From positions 1-53,798 of the forward strand of contig JAANAU010000024.1 of the NCBI GenBank assembly GCA_011089965.1: a stretch of 53,798 bases of DNA, read 5' to 3'. The position numbers were made by a program, and so were the translations under genes. Every line of letters starts with the position of its first letter. Position 1 is the first letter of the stretch. This DNA is from Magnetococcales bacterium. GTDB lineage: Bacteria > Pseudomonadota > Magnetococcia > Magnetococcales > Magnetaquicoccaceae. Positions 1 to 8,834 of the stretch are shown piece by piece. Below the pieces are notes generated by a model. The model was not told the DNA's origin, did not search any database, and saw only the letters and a program-made list of their open reading frames with translations.

Positions 1-22
1 CGGTTGAAAAAAAAGAGGGGGT

Positions 23-161
23 CTGGGGGATTCATCCCCCAGGGTTTTCATGTTTTCATGTTTCATAAATAATTTATAAATATTTTTATTTTATAGATTT
101 AAAAGATTAAAGTCCCAGGGGCCTTGCCCCTGGACCCCACCAGGGGGGGTAACCCCCCTGG
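23..161. repeat. Cluster of three G/C-rich hairpins around an AT-rich core (REP-like)
   Basis: Three perfect inverted repeats are visible. Positions 23-30 pair with 35-42 (CTGGGGGA/TCCCCCAG, 4-nt loop). Positions 115-121 pair with 127-133 (CCAGGGG/CCCCTGG, 5-nt loop). Positions 140-148 pair with 153-161 (CCAGGGGGG/CCCCCCTGG, 4-nt loop). The DNA from about 56 to 112 between the first two is very AT-rich. No gene is seen in 1-249. The elements resemble extragenic palindromes; they could also end transcription from a gene left of the window, but no T-tract follows. Confidence 0.6.
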
Positions 162-255
162 ACCCCTGATGATGGCGTATTCACTCTCAACTGAACAATA
201 CAAAATCACCAAACAGCCTCTAAACAAATGATCTCAACGGCAAGGGAGAATGTAC

Positions 256-1707
256 ATGTGGCGCGATTTTATCCGAGAACATGCCGTGGGTCGTCCAAAC
301 CATATCGCTCTGATGGACCGACAACAGCAACGCACCTACACTTATACCCAATTGCACCAGGAAATCAACCGACTGGCATGCCATTTACGACACCTTGGAG
401 TGCAAACTGGAGATCGGGTGGTGTTGCTGGCACCCAACCGCCTGGAACATGTGACGCTGTTTTTTGCCTGTGTCCGGTTGGGAGCGATCCTGGCCCCCTT
501 GAACCATCGTCTCTCCGGCCAAGAGATTGCCGCCATTGTGGCAGACCTGGATCCGGCAGTCGCACTGGCCGAAACCCCGGAGAAGGGATTTCTGGACCTG
601 GCCATTCTGGCAGACGATCCGGATGCCATCCACATCCCGGAGTTGACCATTGCCCATGATCAGATCCTTTTGATTCTGTACACTTCCGGATCCTCCGGAA
701 CCCCCAAAGGGGTGATGTTTCACGCATCCATGCTCATGGCCAATATGGACAACACCATCTCCTCAGACGTGTTGCGTCCGGACGATATCTCCATCGTCAA
801 CACCCCTTTCTTTCATACCGGGGGCTACAATGTCTTCTGCCTGCCCCTGTTGTCCATTGGTGGCACATTGATTCTCCATCCCCGTTTTGATCCGGCTTGG
901 GTATTGGCCGAGATTCGCCAGGCTGGTGTGTCGGTCTTCTGGGCTGTCCCCACCATGTTTCAGGCCATGTTTGATCATGCCGACTTTGCCGGCACGGATT
1001 TTTCCCGAATCCGTTTTTTTCTTTCCGGAGGAGCACCGTTGAGTGTAGCCTTGATTCAGGGGTATCACCAGCGCGGTGTGCCGTTCAAACAGGGATTTGG
1101 TTTGACCGAGGTGGGACCGAACTGTTTTCTGCTGGAGACCGGAGATGCTTTTGATCATCCGGACTCCATTGGCAAACCGATGCGCAACTCAACGGTGGTG
1201 GTGGTGGATGATGCCGGTCAACCGGTGGGCGTGAATACTGTAGGCGAGATGTGGATTGCCGGTCCCCATGTCTGCCTGGGATACTGGCGCAACCCGGAAC
1301 TGTTTGCTGCGACCATGCATGGCGATTTCTTTGCCACGGGAGATCTGGTGCGGGTCGATGCCGACGGTTTCTTTTATGTGATCGGTCGCAAAAAAGAGAT
1401 GTACATTTCCGGAGGGGAGAACGTCTATCCCGGAGAGGTGGAAAAACAGATCATCACCCATCCGGATGTGGTCCAGGTGGTGGTGGTGGGGGTTCCGGAT
1501 CCCAAATGGGGCGAGGTGGGTCTGGCCTGGTGCAAGGTACGTCACCCACTGACACTGACTGAGTTGCGGGACTATTTGAATCCGCGTCTGGCCCGCTACA
1601 AACATCCCCACCATCTGCACCTGCTGGAGGAGTTGCCGTTGCTGGCCAATGGCAAGATCGACCGCCCAACCCTGAAACAACGCGGAATCGAAGCGTATCG
1701 CCTCTGA
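256..1707 (+). CDS. AMP-forming acyl-CoA ligase (fatty-acid CoA ligase family)
   Basis: Predicted to activate a carboxylic acid as acyl-AMP and transfer it to CoA in the cytoplasm. The 483-residue protein has the ANL-family motifs in order: the phosphate-binding loop YTSGSSGTPKGV near residue 143, the A5-type GFGLTEVGP near 275, the ATP-binding GDL region near 365, the hinge motif GRKKEMYISGGENVYP near 380, and a C-terminal NGKID carrying the catalytic lysine. ATG at 250 and 256 are in frame; AAGGGAG at 242-248 is 7 nt from 256 but only 1 nt from 250, so 256 is chosen. It stands alone and converges with rseP with a 1-nt gap. Substrate chain length cannot be read from the sequence; the family also includes benzoate- and bile-acid-type ligases. 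Confidence 0.88.
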   Translation: MWRDFIREHAVGRPNHIALMDRQQQRTYTYTQLHQEINRLACHLRHLGVQTGDRVVLLAPNRLEHVTLFFACVRLGAILAPLNHRLSGQEIAAIVADLDPAVALAETPEKGFLDLAILADDPDAIHIPELTIAHDQILLILYTSGSSGTPKGVMFHASMLMANMDNTISSDVLRPDDISIVNTPFFHTGGYNVFCLPLLSIGGTLILHPRFDPAWVLAEIRQAGVSVFWAVPTMFQAMFDHADFAGTDFSRIRFFLSGGAPLSVALIQGYHQRGVPFKQGFGLTEVGPNCFLLETGDAFDHPDSIGKPMRNSTVVVVDDAGQPVGVNTVGEMWIAGPHVCLGYWRNPELFAATMHGDFFATGDLVRVDADGFFYVIGRKKEMYISGGENVYPGEVEKQIITHPDVVQVVVVGVPDPKWGEVGLAWCKVRHPLTLTELRDYLNPRLARYKHPHHLHLLEELPLLANGKIDRPTLKQRGIEAYRL

Positions 1708-1708
1708 T

Positions 1709-2788
1709 TCAGCCCATCGGGAACATCCGGGTCAGGTCATTCTTCATGGCCCAGGCCATCAACAACACCAGACAGAACATGCCCACCCGATTGGCATGCA
1801 TGCGCACGGTTTCCGATACCGGGGAACCTTTGGCCGCCTCGATCAAGAAGAAAAACAGATGGCCACCATCAAGCACCGGAATCGGCAACAGATTGAGGAT
1901 CGCCAGATTGATCGAGATCAATGCCATGAAAAACAACATGCTGGTCGCCCCCTGCTCGGCTGTCTTGCCGGCCATCTCCGCAATCATCAACGGACCGCCG
2001 ATCTGATCGGCAGGAATGGCGCGAATCAACAATTTCCACACTCCGGTCACGATCATATCGGTCATGCGCCAGGCATGTTGCACACCACGCATCAAAGCAT
2101 CGACCACCCCATACTGCACAAATTCGGTCATCCCGCCCGGACCAATGCCCACCAGCTGGGTGCGTACCGTCTCACCAAAAATATTGGTCACCTCCTGCAC
2201 GCGCGGTTGAATGGTGACCAGAAGCGCCCCTTCTGGCCGCTCCACCGTAAAGCGCAGAGGTGCTCCATCCGATTGCTTGATGGTCTGGCTCAACACCTCC
2301 CAACGGGTAATGGGCTGCTCGTTGATCGCCACCACCCGATCCCCCACCTGCAATCCGGCCTGCTCGGCAGGCATGCCCTTGCTCACAGAGCCGACCACGG
2401 GCAACACCTCGCCCACACCGATCATGAACGCCAACACCAGGGCCAGAATGGCAAACAGATAATTGAACGCCGGACCTGCCAACACAATGGCAATGCGCGA
2501 CCAAACCCCCTGGCTGGCAAAGGAGTACCGCTGCTCATCCGGGGTCAACGGAGGCTGATCCTCCTCATCCGACTCACCCAGCATCTTGACATAGCCACCC
2601 AACGGCACGGCAGAGATGCGATAATCGGTCTGCTCCTGCCCCCAACGCCAGCCCGCCAGACGCGGACCAAACCCCAAGGAAAAGACCAACACCCGGACGC
2701 CCACCCAGCGGGCCACCAGGAAATGGCCCAGCTCATGAACGAAAATCAACACCCCCAGCACCACCAAGGCCCACAATACGGTATTCAT
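1709..2788 (-). CDS. rseP: RIP metalloprotease RseP (site-2 protease)
   Basis: Inner-membrane zinc protease that cleaves transmembrane substrates such as anti-sigma factors. The zinc motif HELGH is at residues 18-22 in the first membrane segment, and the second active-site motif LDGGH lies near residue 303 in the third. A PDZ domain spans about residues 125-200. At 359 residues it is shorter than the 450-residue E. coli protein and shows one PDZ domain rather than two, as in many alphaproteobacteria. The ATG overlaps the dxr stop by 4 bp (ATGA), so translation is probably coupled. It is the last gene of the rpsB operon here; bamA, the usual next gene in many proteobacteria, is replaced by a convergent acyl-CoA ligase. 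Confidence 0.93.
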   Translation of the reverse strand: MNTVLWALVVLGVLIFVHELGHFLVARWVGVRVLVFSLGFGPRLAGWRWGQEQTDYRISAVPLGGYVKMLGESDEEDQPPLTPDEQRYSFASQGVWSRIAIVLAGPAFNYLFAILALVLAFMIGVGEVLPVVGSVSKGMPAEQAGLQVGDRVVAINEQPITRWEVLSQTIKQSDGAPLRFTVERPEGALLVTIQPRVQEVTNIFGETVRTQLVGIGPGGMTEFVQYGVVDALMRGVQHAWRMTDMIVTGVWKLLIRAIPADQIGGPLMIAEMAGKTAEQGATSMLFFMALISINLAILNLLPIPVLDGGHLFFFLIEAAKGSPVSETVRMHANRVGMFCLVLLMAWAMKNDLTRMFPMG

Positions 2789-4005
2789 CGCCTTCCACTC
2801 CCAACACCATGACGGATGATCCAGAGTTGCGCCTGGTCACGCGCCCAGCGATCCACAGCCAACAACTCCTCGACCGAACCAAATGTCCCTGGTCCATTCT
2901 GCTCCAACGTCCATTGAATCAGACGCGGGATATCGGCAAAACCGATCTCATGTCCCAAAAAGGCCGCGACAGCCACCTCATTGGCACCATTCAAGATCGC
3001 CGGAGCCGCCCCACCCTGCTGCAATGCCGCATAGGCCAACGACAGGCAGGGAAAGGCTTCCGGGTCAGGCGGACCCAAAAAATGCAATTTTCCCATAGAC
3101 GGCAGATCCAATGGTGCCACCGGAGCAGCGATCCGTTCCGGCCAGGCCAAAGCCACCGTGATCGGCGTGCGCATATCCGGCACCCCCATCTGCGCCAACA
3201 CCGAACCATCCGGATAGGCCACCATGGAATGGACGATACTCTCCGGATGGATCACCACCTGAATGCGTTCTGCCGGAATCCCGAACAGATGATGGGCTTC
3301 GATCACCTCCAGCCCTTTGTTCATACAGGTGGCCGAATCAATGGTGATCTTGCGGCCCATGCTCCAGTTGGGATGGGCCAGGGCCTGTTCCGGAGTGACC
3401 TGGACAAGCCGGTCACGCTCCCAGCCGCGAAACGGTCCGCCCGACGCGGTCAGAATCAACCGCACATCCGCATGACCCGGACCAAACACAGGGCCTGCCC
3501 CAACTCCGGTCAACCGGCCATTGTATAAGAGTTGAAAAATGGCACTATGTTCCGAGTCCACCGGAATGATTCTGGCACCACACCGATGCGCCTCGTTCAT
3601 GAACAGCGCACCCGAGATCACCAGACACTCCTTGTTGGCCAGCGCCACCTCCTTGCCACTTTGCAAGGCTGCCCAGGTGGGCCGCAATCCCGCTGCCCCG
3701 ACCATGGCCGACAACACCAGATCCGCACTCTCCCAATGGCCAATCCGCTCCACACCGGCATCTCCGGCCAGGATGGCCGTGGGTTGACCGGAAAGGGCTG
3801 CCCGCAGCTGTTCCACACCAGAGAGATCCCGCAAGGCCACAACCTCGGGCCGAAACCGGCGCGCCTGCTCGATCAGCCGACCCACATTGGAACCTGCTGC
3901 CAAAGCCACCACCCGAAAACGGTCCGGATGGGCTGCGATCACATCCAGGGCACTGACGCCAATGGATCCGGTCGATCCCAGAATGGCGATCCGTTTAACC
4001 CCCAA
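2785..4005 (-). CDS. dxr: 1-deoxy-D-xylulose 5-phosphate reductoisomerase
   Basis: Converts DXP to MEP using NADPH, the committed step of the non-mevalonate isoprenoid pathway. The NADPH-binding GSTGSIG is at the N-terminus; ILTASGGPFR, the metal/substrate segment around DSATCMNKGLE and VIHPESIVHSMV follow in the expected order. The start is placed at TTG 4005, giving 406 residues beginning MGVKRIAILG, which matches the family. It overlaps the cdsA 3' end by 11 bp, and GGGAG lies about 10 nt upstream. The reading frame stays open further upstream to 4110, but that part lies inside cdsA and does not resemble DXR. In the usual DSATLMNKGLE motif Leu is replaced by Cys here. Confidence 0.94.
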   Translation of the reverse strand: MGVKRIAILGSTGSIGVSALDVIAAHPDRFRVVALAAGSNVGRLIEQARRFRPEVVALRDLSGVEQLRAALSGQPTAILAGDAGVERIGHWESADLVLSAMVGAAGLRPTWAALQSGKEVALANKECLVISGALFMNEAHRCGARIIPVDSEHSAIFQLLYNGRLTGVGAGPVFGPGHADVRLILTASGGPFRGWERDRLVQVTPEQALAHPNWSMGRKITIDSATCMNKGLEVIEAHHLFGIPAERIQVVIHPESIVHSMVAYPDGSVLAQMGVPDMRTPITVALAWPERIAAPVAPLDLPSMGKLHFLGPPDPEAFPCLSLAYAALQQGGAAPAILNGANEVAVAAFLGHEIGFADIPRLIQWTLEQNGPGTFGSVEELLAVDRWARDQAQLWIIRHGVGSGRR

Positions 4006-4822
4006 AGAACCAGGCTCCCATGGAAATCCCACTCCCGCGCACCCGCAAATAGGCATAAAAGAGGGGAGCGACAAACAACAAACTGTCCAATCGATCCAGC
4101 AGCCCGCCATGACCAGGAATCAGTTGACTGGAATCCTTGACCCCGGCCTCCCGTTTCAAAACCGATTCGACCAGATCTCCGACGGCCCCGGCCATCGAAA
4201 GCACCCCTCCCAGCACCAATCCCTCCAGCCACGAAAAAGGCAAAGAAAAACCGACCATTCCTGCCCAACCCATCGCAGTTCCAGCCAGAGTCCCCCCCCA
4301 GAAACCGGCCCAGGTCTTGCCGGGGCTGATGGCTGGCACCAGTTTGGTAGTGCCCCACTTCCGACCTACCAGATAGGCCCCGGTATCCGTGGCCCATACC
4401 ACAAACAACAACAAACAGACCAGAGCACCGCCATGAGGCATGGCACGCACCCCATCCAGCAACATCAACGGCACGCCGCAGTAGACCACGCCCATGAAAC
4501 GAAACCCGGCCCGATCCGAAACCGACCCGCCGGGCCGGTACTCAACCAGTGACCAGGCAAACAGCGCCAACAATATCAACACCAGCTCCAGGCCGATCCA
4601 TCCCAAATAGCCGCGATAACCGGTATACATCACCAGAAATTGCGCAAGCAATAACGGAATCATCAACAAATACGAAAAAAGGTTCTTGAGCCGCAGCCAC
4701 TCCCAAAGCAATACTCCGGAAGCCACCAACAGCACGACAAAAAACCACATACGCGGTCCGGCCAACAGCAGCCAGATCAGCAAGGGAGCCAGGACAACAG
4801 CGGAGAGGGTACGTACGACCAT
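3995..4822 (-). CDS. cdsA: Phosphatidate cytidylyltransferase (CDP-diglyceride synthase)
   Basis: Makes CDP-diacylglycerol from phosphatidate and CTP for phospholipid synthesis in the inner membrane. The 275-residue protein is largely hydrophobic with several membrane segments. Its C-terminal half holds the family signature, with VLKREAGVKDSSQLIPGHGG followed by LLDRLD near residues 215-243. It lies between uppS (18-nt gap) and dxr (11-bp overlap) in the conserved envelope operon. An in-frame start at 4822 fits the usual length. Confidence 0.93.
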   Translation of the reverse strand: MVVRTLSAVVLAPLLIWLLLAGPRMWFFVVLLVASGVLLWEWLRLKNLFSYLLMIPLLLAQFLVMYTGYRGYLGWIGLELVLILLALFAWSLVEYRPGGSVSDRAGFRFMGVVYCGVPLMLLDGVRAMPHGGALVCLLLFVVWATDTGAYLVGRKWGTTKLVPAISPGKTWAGFWGGTLAGTAMGWAGMVGFSLPFSWLEGLVLGGVLSMAGAVGDLVESVLKREAGVKDSSQLIPGHGGLLDRLDSLLFVAPLFYAYLRVRGSGISMGAWFFGG

Positions 4823-4840
4823 CCAATTTCAATCCACAAG

Positions 4841-5566
4841 TTAACGGGCAGCCCCGAAGCGGCGATCCCGGCCAGCATACTCCTGGATGGCCTGTTCCAG
4901 GTGTGATGCATCGAATTCGGGCCAGAAAATGGGCAAAAACACCATTTCGGTATAGGCCATTTGCCACAAAAGAAAATTGCTGATCCGTTGTTCCCCGCCG
5001 GTGCGGATCAGCAGATCCGGATCCGCCTGACCTGCCGTGGTGAGACGGGAAGCCAACAACTCTTCGCTGATGGCCTCCGGATCCAGTCTGCCTGCTGCCA
5101 CATCCCGGGCCAGAGCGCGTGCCGCATCCACCAGTTCCAGACGACCGCCATAATTCAGGGCAATATTGAAATCCAGAGCATGATTCGATTGTGTTTTTGC
5201 TTCCAGATCACGCACCAGGAACTGGATGTTTTCGGGCAATTCATGAATCCGACCCAGGGCACGAAAACGGACCCCCTCTTCGATCAGTTCATCCATCTCC
5301 TTGCGCAGATGAATGGCCAAGAGGTTCATCAGCGAGGAGACCTCTTCCTGGGGCCGGTTCCAGTTCTCCGAGGAGAAGGTGTACAACGTCAAAGTGGGGA
5401 TTTTGAGTTCCAGACACGCTTCAACCGTACGACGGACAGCCTTGACCCCGCGACGATGCCCCTCGATCTTGGGCAACAGACGCGCTTTGGCCCAACGCCG
5501 ATTGCCGTCCATGACAATGGCAATATGACGCGGCATCTTTTCAGGAGGGATTCTGCTCATCGCCAT
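4841..5566 (-). CDS. uppS: Isoprenyl transferase / undecaprenyl diphosphate synthase
   Basis: Condenses isopentenyl diphosphates with farnesyl diphosphate to make the C55 carrier lipid for peptidoglycan and O-antigen. The N-terminal motif HIAIVMDGNRRWAK holds the catalytic Asp and substrate-binding Arg residues; TLYTFSSENWNRP and the late motif DLLIRTGGEQRISNFLLWQ are intact. Starts are possible at TTG 5581, ATG 5566 and ATG 5560. I chose 5566; AGGG just upstream suits 5560 at least as well. It follows frr and precedes cdsA, supplying the carrier made from the isoprenoid pathway of dxr. Confidence 0.93.
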   Translation of the reverse strand: MAMSRIPPEKMPRHIAIVMDGNRRWAKARLLPKIEGHRRGVKAVRRTVEACLELKIPTLTLYTFSSENWNRPQEEVSSLMNLLAIHLRKEMDELIEEGVRFRALGRIHELPENIQFLVRDLEAKTQSNHALDFNIALNYGGRLELVDAARALARDVAAGRLDPEAISEELLASRLTTAGQADPDLLIRTGGEQRISNFLLWQMAYTEMVFLPIFWPEFDASHLEQAIQEYAGRDRRFGAAR

Positions 5567-5596
5567 GCCCTGGCCAGCCAATCGGGAGTGCGTCGT

Positions 5597-6157
5597 TCAG
5601 ACCCGCATGACATCAGACTCTTTGTGGGCCACGACCTCGTCGATCTCTTTGACACGCAGATCCGTACGCTCTTGTACCACCTTTTCCATGTGTCGGAGAT
5701 CATCCTGGGAGATTTCCTTGTTTTTTTCCATCTTTTTGAACTGGTCCATGGTTTCGCGCCGCACGTTGCGCAGCGCCACTTTGGCCTGTTCCCCCATCTT
5801 CTGGACCTGTTTGACCAGTTCCTTGCGCCGTTCTTCATTCAATTCCGGCAGAGGCACCCGAATCAGCACGCCATCGTTGGAAGGGTTCAATCCCAGATCG
5901 GCTTCGAGGATCGCCTTTTCGATCACCTTGATCAATTTCTTGTCCCAGGGCTGCACGGTGATCAGGCGCGGTTCCGGGACATTCAGGGTTGCCACCTGGT
6001 TCAAAGGCGTATCCGAGCCGTAGGCATGGACCATCACCCGATCCAGAATCGTGGTGGATGCCCGTCCGGTGCGCACACCGGCCAGCTCATCCTTGAGCGC
6101 CTGAATGGCCTTGCCCATCCGTTGATCCATGGATTGAAGCTGTAGGGAATCCGTCAT
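5597..6157 (-). CDS. frr: Ribosome recycling factor
   Basis: Splits post-termination ribosomes together with EF-G. The 186-residue product has the expected length (E. coli 185) and the motifs [11 protein letters not shown] near residue 25, [22 protein letters not shown] in the middle and [21 protein letters not shown] in the C-terminal helix. Two adjacent ATGs occur at 6160 and 6157; GGGAG at 6169-6165 is 7 nt from 6157 and only 4 nt from 6160. The frame is open upstream to 6208, but that would run into pyrH and lengthen the protein beyond the family. Confidence 0.95.
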   Translation of the reverse strand: MTDSLQLQSMDQRMGKAIQALKDELAGVRTGRASTTILDRVMVHAYGSDTPLNQVATLNVPEPRLITVQPWDKKLIKVIEKAILEADLGLNPSNDGVLIRVPLPELNEERRKELVKQVQKMGEQAKVALRNVRRETMDQFKKMEKNKEISQDDLRHMEKVVQERTDLRVKEIDEVVAHKESDVMRV

Positions 6158-6204
6158 CATGCCACTCCCATCTTGAAAGGTGACAATGTCTCCATGGGAG
6201 ACGA

Positions 6205-6909
6205 TCAAGCCTTGCCTATCGTGGTTCCACGCGGCTCACCCTTGAGGATGGCCACCAAAGCGCCCCGTTCCAGGATCGAAAAAACGCACAACGGGATGCG
6301 ATTATCGCGACACAGCGTAATGGCTGTCAGGTCCATCACACCCAGACCTCGTTGCAAAACCTCGTCATACGAGAGGGTGACAAACCTCTGCGCTGCGGGA
6401 TTTTTCTTGGGATCATCATCATAAACCCCATCCACCTTGGTGGCTTTGAGCAGCAGATCGGCATGGATCTCAGCGGCCCGCAGGCTGGCAGCAGTATCGG
6501 TGGTGAAATAGGGATTCCCGGTTCCGGCAGCAAAGATGACCACCCGTCCCTCATCCAGATGGCGGACCGCCTCTCTTTGCACAAAGGGTTCGGCCACCTG
6601 CACCATGGGGATGGCGGAGAGAACCCGGGTGGGCACCCCGCACCCTTCCAGAGCCGACTGCATGGCCAGTGAATTGATCACAGTGGCCAACATGCCCATT
6701 TGATCCGCGCTGGTCCGCTCCATACCCAAGGCCGCACCAGTGGCACCCCGGAAGATGTTGCCCCCGCCCACCACCACGGCGATTTGCGCCCCATAATCCC
6801 GGGCCGCACGGATATCCTGGGCCAAAGCCTGGACAAAGGCTGGATCGATACTCTCCCCAGCCTTGCCCATCAACGCCTCGCCCGACAGTTTCAGCAGAAT
6901 GCGTGGCAT
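6205..6909 (-). CDS. pyrH: UMP kinase
   Basis: Phosphorylates UMP to UDP in pyrimidine nucleotide synthesis; a hexameric amino-acid-kinase-fold enzyme. The 234-residue protein starts [15 protein letters not shown], followed by the glycine-rich [10 protein letters not shown] loop near residue 47, the [12 protein letters not shown] region and the [13 protein letters not shown] segment near residue 160. It lies 12 nt after tsf and before frr, the usual order. Confidence 0.95.
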   Translation of the reverse strand: MPRILLKLSGEALMGKAGESIDPAFVQALAQDIRAARDYGAQIAVVVGGGNIFRGATGAALGMERTSADQMGMLATVINSLAMQSALEGCGVPTRVLSAIPMVQVAEPFVQREAVRHLDEGRVVIFAAGTGNPYFTTDTAASLRAAEIHADLLLKATKVDGVYDDDPKKNPAAQRFVTLSYDEVLQRGLGVMDLTAITLCRDNRIPLCVFSILERGALVAILKGEPRGTTIGKA

Positions 6910-6921
6910 TGTGTGTTGTGG

Positions 6922-7839
6922 TTACCCGATCTGTTTGGCCACTTCAGCCGCGAAATCCTCTTCGCGCTTCTGCAACCCTTCCCCCATCATGAACCGGGCA
7001 AAACCGGTCACCCGGATCGGTGCGCCCAGTGATTTGGCACTGGCATCGACAATGGCTTGCACCGACTGTTCCGGATCCATGATAAAGGCCTGTTCCACCA
7101 GACAGGTGTCGGCATAGAATTTGGACAGACGGCCTTGCACCATCTTGTCGATGATGTTTTCCGGCTTGCCCGAAGCACGGGCCTGATCGGCCAGCACGCT
7201 CCGCTCCCGTTCCAGGTCGCTTTCCGGAACCTGATCGCGATTCAGGTAGAGCGGGGTCGAGGCTGCCACATGCATGGCGATCTTCTTGCCCAGTTCGCGC
7301 AACGCCTCCTGATCGCTGGCCGTTGACTCCAGTGCGACCAGCGTACCGATCTTGCCACCCATGTGCAGATAGCCCACCACCGCACCCTGTCCCACTTCGA
7401 GACGCAACACACGGCGCAGGTTCATGTTTTCGCCGATGGAGGAGATCAGAACCGTCAACTCTTCGCCAACACTGCGACCATTGCTGCGGGGATAGGGCAG
7501 ACCAGACAACAGCTCCACAGAGTTGATGCGCGCATCCAGTCCGATTTCCACGGCCATATTGGCGAATTCCAGAAACTTTTCATTCTTGGCCGCAAAATCG
7601 GTTTCGCTGTTGACCTCCAGCAACAAACCATGATTGCCACGGGCAGCCACCACCACCTTGCCTTCGGCAGCCACACGCCCGGACTTCTTGGCAGCCGATG
7701 CGATCCCTTTCTTGCGCAGCCAGTCAATCGCGGCTTCCAGATCACCATTGGTTTCGGTCAAAGCCTTTTTGCAATCCATCATTCCGGCTCCGGTCTTTTC
7801 CCGGAGATCTTTCACCAGATTTGCACTCACAACAGACAT
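6922..7839 (-). CDS. tsf: Translation elongation factor Ts
   Basis: Exchanges GDP for GTP on EF-Tu. The N-terminal UBA-like domain carries DLREKTGAGMMDCKKAL, and the core shows NSETDFAAKNEKF near residue 85. The C-terminal half includes the dimerisation region. Start ATG 7839 (MSVVSANLVKDL) has AAAGGA about 10 nt upstream and gives 305 residues. The frame is open to 7872, but that would overlap rpsB and add unrelated residues. Confidence 0.95.
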   Translation of the reverse strand: MSVVSANLVKDLREKTGAGMMDCKKALTETNGDLEAAIDWLRKKGIASAAKKSGRVAAEGKVVVAARGNHGLLLEVNSETDFAAKNEKFLEFANMAVEIGLDARINSVELLSGLPYPRSNGRSVGEELTVLISSIGENMNLRRVLRLEVGQGAVVGYLHMGGKIGTLVALESTASDQEALRELGKKIAMHVAASTPLYLNRDQVPESDLERERSVLADQARASGKPENIIDKMVQGRLSKFYADTCLVEQAFIMDPEQSVQAIVDASAKSLGAPIRVTGFARFMMGEGLQKREEDFAAEVAKQIG

Positions 7840-7868
7840 GATACGGATTCCTTTCTCAAGACAAGAAT

Positions 7869-8636
7869 TCAAGAGGCCGCAGCCACCATTTCGTCAGCAA
7901 CATCGGACATTGCGGACGGATCGGAACGCCCTTCAAACGTGGCCTCGTTCACCTCCGGACGTTTACCCTCCATGATGGCGTCACCCATTTTATTCAGGAA
8001 CAGTTTCAAGGAGCGGATGGCATCGTCATTGCCCGGGACCACCCAGTCGATATCATCCGGATCACAGTTGGAGTCAACCAGGGCCACCACCGGAATGTTG
8101 AGCTTGTTGGCCTCGGCCACGGCAATGGACTCTTTGTTGACATCGACCACGATGATCAGATCAGGCAGCCGACTCATCTCCTTGATGCCGCCCAAAGAGC
8201 GTTCCATCTTCTCCACTTGCCGTTCCAGACGCAGCACCTCTTTTTTGGGCAAAAGCTGCATGGAGCCATCTTCACGCATCTTTTCGATATCTTTCAGGCG
8301 CCGGATCGAATCCTGAATGGTCTTCCAGTTGGTGAGCGTACCACCGAGCCACCGATGATTGACATAATACTGACCGCAGCGACCGGCCTCTTCGGCCACC
8401 AGATCCACCACCTGCCGTTTGGTGCCCACGAACAACACCACGCCCCCTTCATTGACCTTTTCGGTCACGAACCGGCAGGCATCGCGCAACATATAGATGG
8501 TTTTTTGCAGATTGATGATATGGACCCCATTGCGCGCCGAGTGAATATACCGGCCCATCTTGGGGTTCCACCGTTTGGTCTGATGTCCGAAATGGAATCC
8601 TGCGTCCAGGAGTTCACGAATGGAAAACGTTGCCAT
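7869..8636 (-). CDS. rpsB: 30S ribosomal protein S2
   Basis: Small-subunit protein bound late in 30S assembly, which recruits S1. The 255-residue protein starts [20 protein letters not shown] and keeps the [16 protein letters not shown] and family C-terminal [11 protein letters not shown] segments. It is the first gene of the rpsB-tsf-pyrH-frr-uppS-cdsA-dxr-rseP run. AGGA precedes the ATG. No clear sigma-70 hexamers could be fixed in 8637-8782. Confidence 0.96.
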   Translation of the reverse strand: MATFSIRELLDAGFHFGHQTKRWNPKMGRYIHSARNGVHIINLQKTIYMLRDACRFVTEKVNEGGVVLFVGTKRQVVDLVAEEAGRCGQYYVNHRWLGGTLTNWKTIQDSIRRLKDIEKMREDGSMQLLPKKEVLRLERQVEKMERSLGGIKEMSRLPDLIIVVDVNKESIAVAEANKLNIPVVALVDSNCDPDDIDWVVPGNDDAIRSLKLFLNKMGDAIMEGKRPEVNEATFEGRSDPSAMSDVADEMVAAAS

Positions 8637-8782
8637 GTATCCTAAGTCCTTTGCATGTTTGAGTTCGGCTTGATCCTCCGCAGATGCCGTTGGACAAATC
8701 GATCCTGCCCAGGTTTCTCCGGGAGCCGGGAGCGATGGTCATCTGCGTGTGAAATGGGAAACAACGACAGCCCGTGCAGTGT

Positions 8783-8822
8783 AACCGCACGATCCCCCGG
8801 ATTGCAAGGGAATCGCGCGGTT
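8783..8822 (-). terminator. Candidate stem-loop after the CNNM gene, no U-tract
   Basis: On the minus strand, RNA from 8822-8808 can pair with 8797-8783 in a 15-bp stem with a 10-nt loop. Thirteen pairs are Watson-Crick and two are G-U. The wobble pairs become A-C mismatches on the plus strand, so the structure is favoured in minus-strand RNA. It begins 12 nt after the stop of the CNNM gene at 8835. No T-run follows, so it may be a 3'-end stabiliser or lie in the rpsB leader instead. Confidence 0.45.
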
Positions 8823-8834
8823 TGGGCAGAAAGG

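Noticed and set aside
1796-2812. A 338-codon plus-strand frame opposite rseP
   Set aside because: RseP motifs are complete on the minus strand; the other frame is His/Gln-rich without motif.
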